Positions 24,011 through 36,194 of a stretch of DNA of 64,000 nucleotides are shown here, piece by piece. The notes below the pieces were generated by a model. The model saw nothing but the letters and a program-made list of their open reading frames with translations, was not told where the DNA came from and made no database searches. This stretch comes from Mytilus trossulus (Eukaryota; Mollusca; Bivalvia; Mytilida; Mytilidae): assembly GCF_036588685.1 (NCBI RefSeq), contig NC_086382.1, forward strand, positions 73,691,999 to 73,755,998. Reading direction: 5' to 3'. The position numbers and the translations under genes are program-made. Within the stretch, counting starts at the first letter, position 1; every line of letters starts with the position of its first letter.

Positions 24011-24030
24011 AATATATATATATATATATA
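24011..24030. repeat. (AT)n microsatellite
   Basis: About ten AT dinucleotides in a row. Confidence 0.9.
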
Positions 24031-24442
24031 CACATGTAAAATATATTGCCAACAAAATAAAGCATTGTGAGTAAGACTTCTAAAATATCTGTGTGTAGAT
24101 GGGAACTAGTTAAACTAGTGCAGCCTACAGCTGTACTTACTATTTAATGTTAGGTTCGTGAGGCATTATAAACGTTTTCACGGTGTCTACAGGTTGGATT
24201 TTATAATACTTTATAGAGTTTTGCATAAAATGTATTAGTATTGAAAGTGTTTGCAGTCATCACGTCGAAAGTTTGTCACATTAGTTTAAATGTTCCAGAC
24301 CATTTGAGTATTTGGACCATATAGGTATTTTTCAAATATAAATGCCGAACGTTTATATTATTCAAAACAACAGTGATGGTAAAATAAAAATGTATCGTTA
24401 TATTATTTAAAGATAAATCTGCTTCATATTTAGACCTTTTTC

Positions 24443-24915
24443 TCGAAATGACTACTGATGGTAGGTTGAATACCAAAATTTATGACAAACGCGATGATTT
24501 TAATTTTCCTTTAGTCAAGTTACCATTTCTGTTTAGCAACACCCCAGCGGCACCAGCATATGGAGTATATGTTTCTCAATTGATACGTTACTCTAGAACT
24601 AGATCAAAGTACGCTGAATTTGCTGAATACTGCTTTCTCAAAATTTGCAAAGACAGGGCTATGAATCAATCAAATTAAGGTCAAATAGATTAGTAATATA
24701 ACCTAGTGTAAAAGAAATTTTAGGGTCACCATCATGAGCTGATTGGCCGTAATGACAAAAGTGCGTCAGAAATCATATTTGATATTCTTCCTCAGTCATA
24801 ATAACCTTCCATCATTATCGAATAGAACAAAGAAATAACACGACGGAGGCCGTTTACGGTGCAGGACATGCTTACTCTTCTGGAGCACCTGATTTCACTC
24901 CCGGTTTTTAGTAGA
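24443..24915 (+). pseudogene. Reverse transcriptase fragment plus tail, family B copy 4
   Basis: 24448-24675 encodes TTDGRLNTKIYDKRDDFNF followed by a NTPAAPAYGVYVSQLIRYSR stretch. The same segment follows the YIDD box in the copies at 39500-40157 and 49280-49630. A diverged tail (ACACGACGGAGGCC to CACTCCCGGTTTTT) follows at 24836-24910. The catalytic part is missing, so the copy is dead. Confidence 0.65.
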
Positions 24916-25194
24916 GATCGTGTTGTTTCTTTTTTATTATTTATAACTGCTGATGTAAATGTCCTTTGATTTTTTGAGTCTTTGTTTACTCCTTGGTTTT
25001 GAGTGTTATTGACTTATCAACGTTAGATATTGATGCCATAGTAATTTTTCATCAGCAATTTTATACTATGAAATGAATATAATTTGATAGTCTCCCTTTG
25101 AAAGTTCTAGATAAGTTTTTACTCAATTAACAAGATACAATACTTTTGTATCTAGACAGACTATAACACAAAGTAGCTTAATTTATCTTTATCA

Positions 25195-25400
25195 ATATAC
25201 AGCTATAGTAATATATGCCTGGAATAAGAAAATCCTTAGTAATTTGAGATCTTTTGTATACTGCAAATTTATTTAAATGACAATATAATTGATATTCATG
25301 TCAGCACCTCAGTGCTGACAACTGGACTAGTGATACACTCGGGGACGAAGCGTCTACTAGCAGTAGCATCGACCCAGTGGTGTAAATGGTTACCAAAGAC
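25195..25400 (-). repeat. Repeat family A copy (no ribozyme part)
   Basis: Matches the middle of the 352-bp unit at 4866-5262 (TGCCTGGAATAAGAAAATCC, then CATCGACCCAGTGGTGTAAA). It contains the hairpin GTCAGCAC-CTCA-GTGCTGAC at 25300-25319. Confidence 0.6.
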
Positions 25401-25524
25401 TGGCAGTGAAATAATGCCATCCTTCTCTAATTCATAGCTTACAGGAATTCTCTAATTCCAGTCAGTTGTTGTTTAACAGCTCTTGGGCTTTAATTTGGTA
25501 CGATTTACTACTATAGTGTTTGTA

Positions 25525-25850
25525 TTACTAGATATAGGAAGATGTGGTGTGAGTGCCAATGAGACAACTCTCCATCCAAATAACAATTTAAAAAGTAAAC
25601 CATTATAGGTTAAAGTACGGCCTTCAACACGGAGCCTTGGCTCACACCGAACAACAAGCTATAAAGGGCCCCAAAATTACTAGTGTAAAACCATTCAAAC
25701 GGGAAAACCAACGGTCTAATCTATATAAACAAAACGAGAAACGAGAAACACGTATATATTACATAAACAAACAACAACTACTGTACATCAGATTCCTGAC
25801 TTAGGACAGGTGCAAACATTTGCAGCGGGATTAAACGTTTACTAACCTAT
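25525..25850 (+). repeat. Repeat family C copy
   Basis: Runs from GGAAGATGTGGTGTGAGTGC through ACTCTCCATCCAAATAACAA and GGAGCCTTGGCTCACACCGA to about GCAGCGGGATTAAACGTT. It is the most complete copy and lies opposite to those at 9440-9790, 29080-29345 and 53690-53990. Confidence 0.65.
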
Positions 25851-25889
25851 TTGAACTAATTTGATAGGAAATATTAACTTTTTAATTTG

Positions 25890-26030
25890 ATTTGACAATG
25901 TTTTATCTGAGATTGTTTTAATATTATGGTTTAGTATGTAACCCGAATTTGTTTTCCCTCAACCGATTTTATGACTTTTGAACAGCGTTATACATCTGAT
26001 GCTTTTATTGTATATTTATAAATATTAAAT
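25890..26030 (+). repeat. Dispersed repeat fragment, family E type
   Basis: TATGACTTTTGAACAGCGTT with flanking TGTAACCCGAATTTGTTTTC resembles 60720-60830 and the short piece at 28420-28440. Three diverged copies in the window mark it as repetitive. Confidence 0.4.
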
Positions 26031-26108
26031 TTGTTAGTTTATTTCTTTTATGTTTCTGTTCAACCAAAATCTGATATTAGAATCCTGAAACAACGATATG
26101 CTATAATA

Positions 26109-26275
26109 CTAGCCACTACACGTATAAGAAGATGTCGACAACGACCCTCTCCTGTTACACTTGCATGTCGAAATCTCCTCATTCAAATTTTGGTGACAAT
26201 TACGCCGACACGGTACCATAGCTTTTCTGCATTTCCACGTCTTGGTTGTTCGTGATCCTTTACAGTTACATCTTT
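26109..26275 (-). pseudogene. Cysteine-rich fragment resembling a CXC (tesmin/TSO1-type) domain
   Basis: On the minus strand an open stretch of about 53 codons begins CNCKGSRTTKTWKCRKAMVP and holds eight cysteines before a stop at 26111-26109. The CNCKxS....C....VxC...C spacing recalls CXC DNA-binding domains, but several expected cysteines are absent. A stop lies just upstream, so it needs a splice acceptor (CTAAAG is available) or is a dead fragment. It could also be an unrelated secreted peptide exon. Confidence 0.25.
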
Positions 26276-28450
26276 AGTTTGGATAGAAAATCGGTTATGA
26301 ACATATGTATGAACTATGTTTACTATACTTTTCACCAGTGAGTAAAATTATCTGGGTGAAACTGCGTTTCTTTTTTTAATTTATCTTCTAATGATTATAA
26401 TATAATCAAATGTCATTTGATAGCGTAATTTTAATGACGTGACAACTATAATTAAATGGTATTATGGTATGAAGAGTAAACTATTAGGAGAAAACGTGTT
26501 AATTACAACGATCATGACATAGGCCAAAAAATATGCACAATAAAGTAAAAAATAAATTGTATCGCAAGAGATAGGAATATGTAACTGCGATCAATGCATC
26601 ATATTATTGTGCTTATTTCGTTAATATCCAATTGAATTTAGAGTAGAAATAAGTAAAAATCGGAGATAGATTAATAATTATTAAACAAATACTTTATAAA
26701 GACGGGAGATGTGGTATGATTGCCAACTAGAAAACTATTCGCTAAAATTTAAATAAAGTTGGACATGAAAAATATGAAACAATTCAATAAAGAAAAAAAA
26801 TAGCAACCTAGTTTCAAACATAATAATAAACGAAAAATATGACATACATGACCCAATGAAAACCACTTAGCTACAGCTGTGTTTGTTACGTTGCTCCAGA
26901 AAAAGACAATGAATGGAAATTGCTGTAAGCAGCATTTGGTTAACTAAATAAATTGTAATACAATTTCTTATATCCGTATATTATGATCAGTCGGTAAATG
27001 CTACCTTATTTTCATAGTTGTGTTTAAGGTCATGTTATTATATTTCACATGTTTGTTCATGAAAAATAAAACAAGTTTACAAAACATATCGTTTGAAGAT
27101 AATGCCTACACTCAAAGATAAATACCAATGACCAGATCTCAAAATGAGTTTTTTGTTGATTTATTGTGTGTGATTGATTCGTTCGCACATTGGTGTCAAT
27201 ATAATGGATTTATATGTAAGTGGCATACAAGTGAGACGTTTAGCTACTTTATATAAAACCTGGTTGATATTTCCATTTACAACATACTAAAATGTATGTA
27301 CTAAGCCAGGATTATGCCTGTTGTTTTCCATTCGTTTGTGAGCTTGTACTTTTGATATTTCCAATGGATAAGAAATTTTCGTATTTGAATTTTCCATGGA
27401 GTTTGCGGTTTTTTTGTTATTTTATTTTTCATTTTAGATGATGATGACTGAATTGGTGTAATCAACCGACCCTCGAAAAGCTCTTCCGATCTTTTAAATT
27501 TTGACCTTTAGCGATCTTGATGAAGCTTAACCCTGAGTGATTAACACCTAGTATGATTAGAATTTATAAAGCGGCATTTTCAGTCTTTTAATCAAGTTTT
27601 TTTGTAATTTATTTTTATTTCATCTGAAAATACACCAAGTATATATTGTGATATATAGTTATATAGTTATTTCATAATACATATATTGATATTAAATTTT
27701 CCAATAGCAGTCTAAAATTAAAAAGTTAGTTATGCTATGCTAATTAGTCTAAATTTTCTACCAGATCATACACATCTTTTATCACTCTGGATTAGAATAC
27801 CGGAATATGTTGATAAGGTAAATGATGGCATCAGCCTTCTCCTCTAGCCACATGCATCACTCCCTATACAATGATGTTGAACATGAGAGGTACCAGGAGA
27901 GGCCACCAGAGATCATTAACAAATAACATATTGGACAACATGTTGGACAGAGTCACATAAATAAATGTCAACCTAAGTCAAGGGGAGATAATTCAAATAC
28001 AATCAAACAAAAATTAGTATATCAATATATATAATCAAGTTATTTGAAGTAAATTAAATCCAGCTCATCTCAAATGCTCAGATTACAATTCAGTCGTACA
28101 ATATCATTTAGGTGTAATTAGAGTATGAATGCGGAAGTTTGAAATAGAGAAACCCGTTAAAAGGTTCCTCAATAAAATGCAAGTTGGGTATACATTTTAT
28201 ACACAAGGAAGAATACAATTACCTTGAACAATAAAACAAGGTATGCCCATTGGTAGTATTTTACAAAGAAATTTACATAATAAATAATACACAGTGTTTT
28301 TTTTTATGTTTGTTGTTGTTTGTTTTTGAAGCAAGGCAGTATTTCTGTTGCTCCATTGATTTCCTTTTATCGTTCTTTCGGATTTGGTTTCTGACCCAGA
28401 TTTCTTTCATTAAAATTAATTTATGACTTTTGAACATCGACACACTATTA
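26276..28450. other. Intergenic, repeat fragments only
   Basis: A short family C piece at 26702-26735 (GGAGATGTGGTATGATTGCC), a family E piece at about 27300-27440 (GAGCTTGTACTTTTGATATT, TTTTCCATGGAGTTTGCGG), and at 27030-27130 a piece similar to the TLR unit 2 and 4 downstream flanks. No gene recognised. Confidence 0.4.
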
Positions 28451-28658
28451 CTGTAAACCAACTTATTTTCGCGAGCGATTTATTTTCGCGATTTTCGCGA
28501 GTAGGAAAATAACGCGAATATGAATCGTCGCGAATATGTAATCCTTTGATCTTTTCTTATTAAAATTCATCAAGTAAATCAGAAAATCGCGAAATTAAGT
28601 AGCCGCGAAGAAAGGGTAAAAATGAAATAAAGTATTCGCGAAATAAGTTGGTTTACAG
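28451..28658. mobile_element. 208-bp MITE-like element with terminal inverted repeats
   Basis: Left end CTGTAAACCAACTTATTTTC and right end (reverse complement) CTGTAAACCAACTTATTTCG match over about 23 nt with one inserted T. The ends continue into CGCGA. The interior repeats the TCGCGAA motif in both directions, so the whole element can fold back. It has no coding capacity. Target-site duplication is not clear. Confidence 0.75.
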
Positions 28659-29724
28659 TTTTTATTTATGACAAATTTGAGAGTTATTCCAATGGCCATT
28701 TCTATATATTATCTTTCTTATCATGCTTGTCACTTCTAATCTTTGACAAATATGTTAAAACATTTGCTATCCTCCAAGATCTGTTAAGTACCATGTGGGA
28801 ACAAAAGGTCTTGAGAAATGCCATCTTGTTTACATTGGTTACGGAAAGAAGTTCGGTCAACGTCGTCTATCGAAAAATAACCAACGTTTAGATCAACGAC
28901 CAATTATATCAACCTTTTCTCTAATATGCAAATCATATAAGAATTATCAAAATATAATATTTTATTTTTATTCATTCAGCGTATGTTCGCTTGTTAATAT
29001 GTCTTTGGTATGAGTAAAGCCATTTCGATTGAAATGTTTAAGTTATTCTTATAATATTACACTATTGTTTCAGGTTAGGGTGAATGTTAACGCTTATTCA
29101 AACGTTTAAACCCTTTACATTTGTTTTCACCTGTCCAAAGTCAGGAACCTGATGTTCAGTGGTTGTCGCTTGTTCATGTGGTTCATAATTTTTCTAGTTT
29201 CTCGATTGTTGTAAAGATGAGACCGTAGGTTTTCCTGTTTAAATAGTTTACCACTTATCTTTTTTGGGCTCGTTTATAATAGCTTGCTGCATGATGTGAG
29301 CCAAGGTTCCTCGTTGAAAAGAGTATAACCTTTAATGGTTTACTTTTAAAAATTATAGAGTGTTACGGTAATACCTTGGAGCTATGATAATACACGTGTG
29401 GTCATGTATCTTTGGCTTACATTCTCCTTCATTCTGCAGAGAAGGACTAGAGACCATAGAACATTTATTTTGGAGCTGTCCGATGGTTGCAATCTCTGGC
29501 ATGCACTAACCATCTAGATTTTTGAAATGACAAAAATTGAGCTGCCTTTGAATATTATGATTATTCTATTTGGTATCTACGAAAATGTTAATTGAATTTT
29601 GTTAAAAATAAGATTATTCTGCTTTCCCAATACTAAAAGTACCCGGCCACGTCCACTTGTATTTTTGTCCATCTGATGAGTTAAGCCTTTTTCAACTGAT
29701 TTTTATAGTTCGTTCTTATGTTGT

Positions 29725-30085
29725 ACTGTTATACCACTGTCCCAGGTTAGGGGAGCGTTGGGATCTCGCTTACATGTTTAACCCCGCCACATTATTTTTG
29801 TATGTGCCTGTCCCAAGTCTAGAGCCTGTAAATTCAGTGGTTGTCGTTTGTGTATGTGTTACATATTTGTTTTTCGTTCATTTTTTTGACATAAATAAGG
29901 CCGTTAGTTTTCTCGTTTGAATTGTTTAACATTGTCTTATCGGGGCCTTTCATAGCTGACTATGCGGTATGGGCTTTGCTCTTTGTTGAAGGCCGTACGG
30001 TGACCTATAGTTGTTAATGTCTGTGTTATTTAAGTCGTTTGTGGATAGTCGTCTCATTGGCAATCATACCACATCTTCTTTTTTA
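29725..30085 (+). repeat. Repeat family D, most complete copy
   Basis: Ordered blocks GCTTACATGTTTAACCCCGC, GCCTGTCCCAAGTCTAGAGC, AAGGCCGTTAGTTTTCTCG, ATCGGGGCCTTTCATAGC, GAAGGCCGTACGGTGACC, and an end CATTGGCAATCATACCACAT. Pieces recur at 11545, 12405, 40905, 41329, 47930, 48180 and 62945. The open frame across it is fortuitous. Confidence 0.6.
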
Positions 30086-30966
30086 TAATATATTTTCCGA
30101 ACAAAATTACAAGTAGTTTTGTCAAATTCAAATGCTTTAAAAAAACTATTAAAAGGAACATCTCTGTAGAGGAATATAACAAATACTGGAGTCCCTGGAC
30201 CATTATAGTATAGAATAAATAATAAATGTCGATTTTTGATTGAAGCACCACTAACAAATATTACAAGAACAAATAAGATTCCAATGTTAAAAGATTATTT
30301 ACTTTAAACCTAGTGTTGCACCATGATATATTCAATGGTTGTATTATTATTTAATACTACCTTTGTATATATATGCTATTATGTGTACCTTTGTTCATAC
30401 ATGTTGTGCTAGTTTATTTGTTACAATAAAGAAAATCCATTATAAAACAAAAAACTCATACCACATCTTTCATATCCATACAGTGCTACATTGATACCTT
30501 GGAGCTATAATAATACACGTGAATTTATGTATCTTTGGCATTGACATGTTCAGTTTTAATCTAATTAATAAAGGTGGTTCCGGAAATGTGATTTGGACGC
30601 GTAAAACGTTTAGATAGTTAATTTCGTTCTTCCAAGTCTGAGACGAATTATCACAGATCGGTCAGACATGATAAAAAGAGTTCCATCTGATTGGCTGAAA
30701 ATTATTAAAATCTCTGCTACGCAAGTCCTTGTATTGATGCATTGCTTTAACTGGTGATTGTATTTGTCTTTGATATCAATCTTTGTCATTTTACTTTTTT
30801 CTAAATCTCAGGTGTATATCTTCCTGTATAATGAAAGCAATCGGATTCATGTAACTAAATTATCTTTCGTCTTTTGATACCACGATACACGCAACGTAAT
30901 TAGATTTGACAAATCATAATTTTCAGTATTTTCAAGCCTTCAGAATAAAATCCAAACTGTAATACA

Positions 30967-30985
30967 AATATATATATATATATAT
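30967..30985. repeat. (TA)n microsatellite
   Basis: About nine TA units. The duplicate segment carries the shorter run at 55025-55038. Confidence 0.85.
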
Positions 30986-32034
30986 GCCATTAAGTAGAAA
31001 AATCAATTATAAATAAAGATAATTTATGAACAGTGTTTATTCGCCGGACTGCATATTATAGTGTAGAAATGATTTATTATGAAATCCACGACAATTGGTA
31101 ACAATTTGATAATGAATACATAATAATGGGTACAAATATCGTTACTAGTAACGTGGCCGAGTTCTTATACATTCAACAACAAAAAACATAAAGTACAGAT
31201 CTCAGAGTACTTGCAATTAGTGAGAGATAGTTCACAGCCAGTAACAACTAATAAGAAAACATGCATCCAAGACTAAATTACCAATTAGTACACATACACC
31301 ATCCAATGGATTTAGTGTAAAGACAGAGAAAAACATGACCTTATACAATGCCAAAATACAGGTATAGACAGATTGTAGATCCATGAATGTGTATATGTAA
31401 ATAACATTTTTCTGAGCGCGTTTCCCTCACCTCAAACAAAAGTGTTACAGCATAACATACTGCAAAGTCAGTTACAAATGGCTTAAAGTAGTTTATCAGT
31501 ACAAAACATAAATAAACTAATTGATGAACAAACAATCGACTCAAAGCACCAATATAGGTTTACTCGCAATTACTGACAGTTATAATAAAGCCAATGACAT
31601 TTTAGTTTAGTTTAAACAATATTGTATTTCAAGAAGTGCACAAAATATATTTATCCAATATGAAATACAGGGATTCGGAAACAAGAAAAACTTATATAAA
31701 TCTGTCTCCCTTTAAAAAAAAAATGACAAAATTAGAAACATAGTATTAGAAACTTTTATATGTATATTATATTTTCTAAAGTATCAATAAATACATACCC
31801 AATGAATTTATTGTAGGACGCGAAACATTCTGATCACCTGGCCAACACATACGTAACCAGTATCGACAGAATGTGGGACCTCGAGTGCTTATACATGTAC
31901 AATATAACAATTTGTTATAAAAAATATAACTAGTTTGTGTTAATCCATCTGAAACAGAATTAATGTTAGTACAGTTGACTAACTGACATCACAATATATA
32001 TAAGTTTTTATTTATGTCATAGGTTATATGCTCC

Positions 32035-32150
32035 TCAACTTTGTATTTGTTTTGGCTTTTTAACTATTTTGATCTGAGCGTAACTGATGAGTCTTATGTA
32101 GACGAAACGCGCGTCTGTCGTATAAAATTATAATCCTGATACTTTTGATA
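32035..32150 (+). repeat. Repeat family A copy with hammerhead-like core
   Basis: Orientation is opposite to the copy at 4866-5262 and the copy is truncated. It runs from CTCCTCAACTTTGTATTTGT to ATAATCCTGATACTTTTGAT and includes the ribozyme-like core at 32084-32122. Confidence 0.6.
32084..32122 (+). ncRNA. Hammerhead-ribozyme-like core
   Basis: Reads CTGATGA, then stem II GTCT-TATGT-AGAC, then CGAAAC-type box GAAA, then a GC-rich stem III candidate and UA. All central hammerhead core bases (CUGAUGA and GAAA) are present. Stem III is imperfect here (TGTCG for TGGCG), and I see no convincing stem I in the flanks, so self-cleavage is unproven. Confidence 0.4.
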
Positions 32151-32920
32151 ACTAATTATAGCAGTAGGGCTTCAAATGATTGATAGAAATAACTACTTAT
32201 AACAGCACACTAGCATCAGATTTTGATTTATTCTAAAAACCGATTTATCATATAATTGCCTGAATAGACAACACAAAATCATAACTTGGTAACACGCTCA
32301 ATAGATTTTAGTGTTTGTATGATATATAATACACATAATATCAACTTCCTGGCGTGTTATGTCTACCCAATGAAAAATTATGATCTAAGGCGTTACACTC
32401 TCAAACATTTAATGTTTATCAAAAAGAAAACGTTTAACTATAACTAAGTTGAAAGCGTACCACAGATTAAAAGAAAACATTAAAATTTAAAAATTCCTTT
32501 AGTTTCAATAGTATTCTACTGCTAAAGGTGATAAGATCATTCTGGTTTAAAATTTGTCAAAAGTCTGATCTAGATCCTGCTTTTTGAGGCAAGGAACTGA
32601 AATTAATCGTAAAATCATTTATTTGATATTTAAAGGCAACAGTAGTATACCGCTGTTCAAAACTCCTAAATCCATGGACAAAAAACAAAATCGGGTTAAC
32701 AAACTAAAACAGTTCTGATTAGGCCGTTTCTTGTCAAATTTGTCTCAATTGTCACATCCGCAATCCTGCAAATTTCTCCAGATCATGCCAATTTCTCTAA
32801 GACACCGTTAATATAGCGTTCACACACTTAGGGAAGAAAAAGACATTCTGTTTATGAATTATTATTTCAACCGAAGGGCTCTGCGATCAGGAAGGAATAG
32901 AATATACTTGAATATATATT

Positions 32921-33860
32921 AGGGAGCAGCTTGGCAAGTATGACACATTGATGGGAGATCTGAGAAAAGAATGCCCAGAAGCTTTCATTAACTACAATAG
33001 GCTGCACAAATCACTGTACAATGAGTCCTGTCTATATAGTCAAGCTCCGCATCACCAAATGAAAACTTGTTGGAGGCCAGATTCTTATCCAGAACTGAAA
33101 TTTGCCTGAACCATGAGATATCTGGCATCCGACGACAGTTTCATTGCATAAAGTTGGACAACTGGGTTCCCCGAGGTCTGACCGTCAATCATTAATGAGT
33201 ATGCTGCAGAGTACTTCCATGCCCTGCCAGAGGAGTAGGAGAAAATCGTAAATGATATTTGTCCACAGATGTATCTTCACACATGTGTGCGGTAGATTGG
33301 ATTGAGTTCATGTTGTGTATAAGTAACCATCAAATATCAGATCATTTTTATCATAAAAATTTGGGCTTTTTCTCCATATTTCAGATGACCCTCGTATATG
33401 CAAACTACGTGTAGTATTAATCTGGCTTGTATTTTGGCCAGATGGAGAAGGTTCATACGCATAAATGTACAACGGAGTTTAAGCTGAAAGAACTACAGCA
33501 GTGTCTTTTCTGATTCTTAATCACTTCACGGAGTTGACCGAAATATGTCATATTTATCTTTCCTGACAATGACTTTCAACTGGGAACTGAGAAACGTAAC
33601 ATGGCAGAAGAAGAAAGAATCTCCAATGCATGATGTTAAGAGCACGCAGGGTTAGGGAAAATGCCTTCGACATATAGGCTTAAATATTTCAAATACTGCT
33701 ATCTAGCATGGATCAGACTGTGAGTATGTGAAATCATTGCAAGGACTTATTTCTGCCTCCACAACTTCAAGGGAATACGATACCCAATATATAACAACAA
33801 CTAAGTTGATCGTAAAAATGTCGAGAACGCAAGGATCATACCCAGAAGATCGAGAGCAAA
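32921..33860 (+). pseudogene. Dead PIF/Harbinger (HARBI1-like) transposase
   Basis: Conceptual translation with several stops and frame changes shows HARBI1-type blocks in order. These are REQLGKYDTLMGDLRKECPE near 32921; ELKFA-TMRYLASDDSF near 33090; RARRVRENAFDI near 33640; and EIIARTYFCLHNF near 33730. These fit the N-terminal helix region and the C-terminal part of DDE_Tnp_4 transposases. The central DDE part is not readable. Stops in at least three places make it inactive. Confidence 0.55.
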
Positions 33861-34164
33861 CGAAATTGTTTCAATGGGTTAATAACGGTACCAACGATTC
33901 TGAACAAATAAATTTTCATTTCGAAAAATTATTTAGTGACGCTTTAAAACATTTGAACAGACAAATACTAATACAAACATAAATCGCAAAATCTTAGTTT
34001 CTTACTGCTATATACGTCTCTAAATTATAAAGATCTTTTAATATTTTCTTCACAGCATGAATTGATAAAACTTTCTGGAAATATCTTGTATTATAAATAT
34101 ATTATTTCAGACACAGAAAAATCAGATAATTTCACCCTTGTATATCTCTACTGTAAGTTTTACT

Positions 34165-36002
34165 TCCAATCTATACTACTTGAGTTTTGGGAAGGTTAAT
34201 CCTTATACCATAAAGTTTTGCATACAAATCTAGATCTAATGAAGCTTCTTCCATAGATTCTTCACTTCCATCCAAAATCAGTGAAGTTATATCTGTAAAC
34301 TGAGATAGTTTATGTTCAACTTGAGAGATTTCTATACCCTGTATTTTCGATTTACCTATAACCTTTAGTGCCAAAATCTCTGAACAAAATTGTGATAGTG
34401 TGTCCCCCTTCTGCCTCGTCCAATACCAAAGAACTCTGATAAAGTTCCATCCTTAATGACTGCAGAGCTAGTATTATCGTAAAGTACTTTTATCCAATTG
34501 ATTATGGAATTCCCAAAATTGAAAAAAATCAGAACTGCTAAAAGAAAATCCCAGGATACTGTATCAAAAGATTTTTCAAAGTCTATCACCAGTAATTATA
34601 AACCAGGTATATATTTTCTTCAGTTAACTGCAAGATATCATATATAAGTCGGGAAATATTTCCCATAAAACGCCCACTTATGATGCCAGTTCGATCTAAA
34701 ATAATCAGTTTATCTTATCAAAAAATTAAATCTATTTGCGATCATCCCTGATCAAATTCTATAAACTGTATTTAATAATGAAATGGAGCTCCAGTTCTTC
34801 AGCAAATGGCGTGGCTTGTTATCCTTTGGTAAACATGTGATAAAGCATTATTTTTGAGTGACTAATAATGATCCAATGAGACCATAATTTAGAGATTCTA
34901 CAATGAAATATTTTAAATCGTTCCCAAACAATTTGAAAAACTCAGTCGAAAAACCGTCAGATCCAGGAGATTTATAATTTTTCATTTTTTGTAATGTTAA
35001 ACCTGCCTCAGCTATAGTTATATCCCCTTCTTAACTATATTTGTCATCCTCTGTCATTTTTTTAAATTTAAACTTTCTAAAACATTTTCTAACTGTTCAA
35101 TTTTACAGCCATTTAAACTACAACCCCTATTTTTATTACTTTTTTTTCTTTTAAAATATCATATTGCTTTGTTATAATCCTTCCATCCTCTGTTTCAACT
35201 TTTGGTATAATTTTACTCGTAAAATGTTTTGACTGGAGACCACAAAAATATTTAGTCGGCTTTTCTCCTCCTTCAATCCATTTGACCTAAAACGTATTAA
35301 TTTACCCTTCATCTTTTCTTTGCATATATCCTCCAGTTCTTGTTTCTTTATCTTTTAAAATATTATATGTAAAAAGAAAACAATCCAACCTAGAGTGTTT
35401 AAAGGGCTTCTTTTTTCTCCATGTATAGTCTGGAAAAAGTTCCCTGGAAGGATCTATAAGGCTTCATTTATCTATGATTTCGAAAATATTATCTCTAGCA
35501 GTAGGGTTATTAATATGTAGATAGTTACAATAGTCTATATAGGAATACAATACAAGATTATAATCACCACATATTATGAAGTTTTCAATTTCCATATCTT
35601 CTATAATACACATAATAAGATGGAAAAAATAGGATTATCTGCATTAGGACCATACAATGATAAAAGTTTTACTCTCTCCTTCCTTGTCTATAACAGTATC
35701 TAATGATAGATAATTACAATTTACATCTTTCTTGTCTTTTAATACTCTAAATTAAAAATTATTAGAAAACATTACAGCAACTCCTCTAGAGTTTAAGAAG
35801 AACGATGAAAAATGACACTCATAGCCCCTCATGGTCTTGATATTCATTTCACTTTCATTTGTGATATGTGTATCTTGAATACAATAGATGTTACATTGTG
35901 TAGACTTAATGAAATTAAATACTGATAATATCTTGTGTCTCCGATAACTTAACATTTTAACATTTGATATTATGTTCATATTAATACAGACAGCACGCAT
36001 TT
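34165..36002 (-). pseudogene. Dead LINE (non-LTR retrotransposon), endonuclease and RT parts
   Basis: Read on the minus strand. At the 5' end (36000-35752) an endonuclease-like start has IYCIQDTHIT and NSRGVAVMFSNNF. The RT follows after a long decayed stretch, with IDFEKSFDTVSWDF (about 34587) and FFNFGNSIINWIKVLYDN. Then QFTDITSLILDGSEESMEEA lies where a FADD catalytic box should be, and YGIRINLPKTQVV closes the fragment. The catalytic box is destroyed and frames are broken, so the copy is inactive. It sits just upstream of TLR unit 2. Confidence 0.7.
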
Positions 36003-36029
36003 ACATTGAGTAACAATAAGTTTTATAAT

Positions 36030-36062
36030 ACACCAGGAAGCGGAGTCTCATATTACATGTCT
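36030..36062 (+). promoter_or_regulatory. Probable core promoter of TLR unit 2
   Basis: ACACCAGGAAGCGGAGTCTC followed by ATATTACATG, about 90-120 nt before the ATG at 36152. It matches the blocks before units 1 and 4. The TATA-like box of unit 1 is degenerate here. Confidence 0.35.
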
Positions 36063-36194
36063 TGAGATGTATAACAATAAACGATTAAATATCTAGTCTT
36101 TGTGACATTCTTACGAAAGTATTAGAAAGTGTTAACAGAAAAACGAACATTATGAAATTTCTGATTCTTTATCTATTGATGACCGTACACGAGG

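Larger units (their letters stand above)
29080..31025 (+). repeat. Segment duplicated at 53690-55080
   Basis: Contains a family C copy (29080-29345) and a family D copy (29725-30085). Non-repeat blocks follow that reappear in order at 54000-55075: ACACGTG..TTATGTAT, CACAGATCGGT, CATCTGATTGGCT, TTTCTAAATCTCAG and ACGATACACGCAACG. The copies differ by insertions. The block precedes TLR unit 2 here and unit 4 there. Confidence 0.6.
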
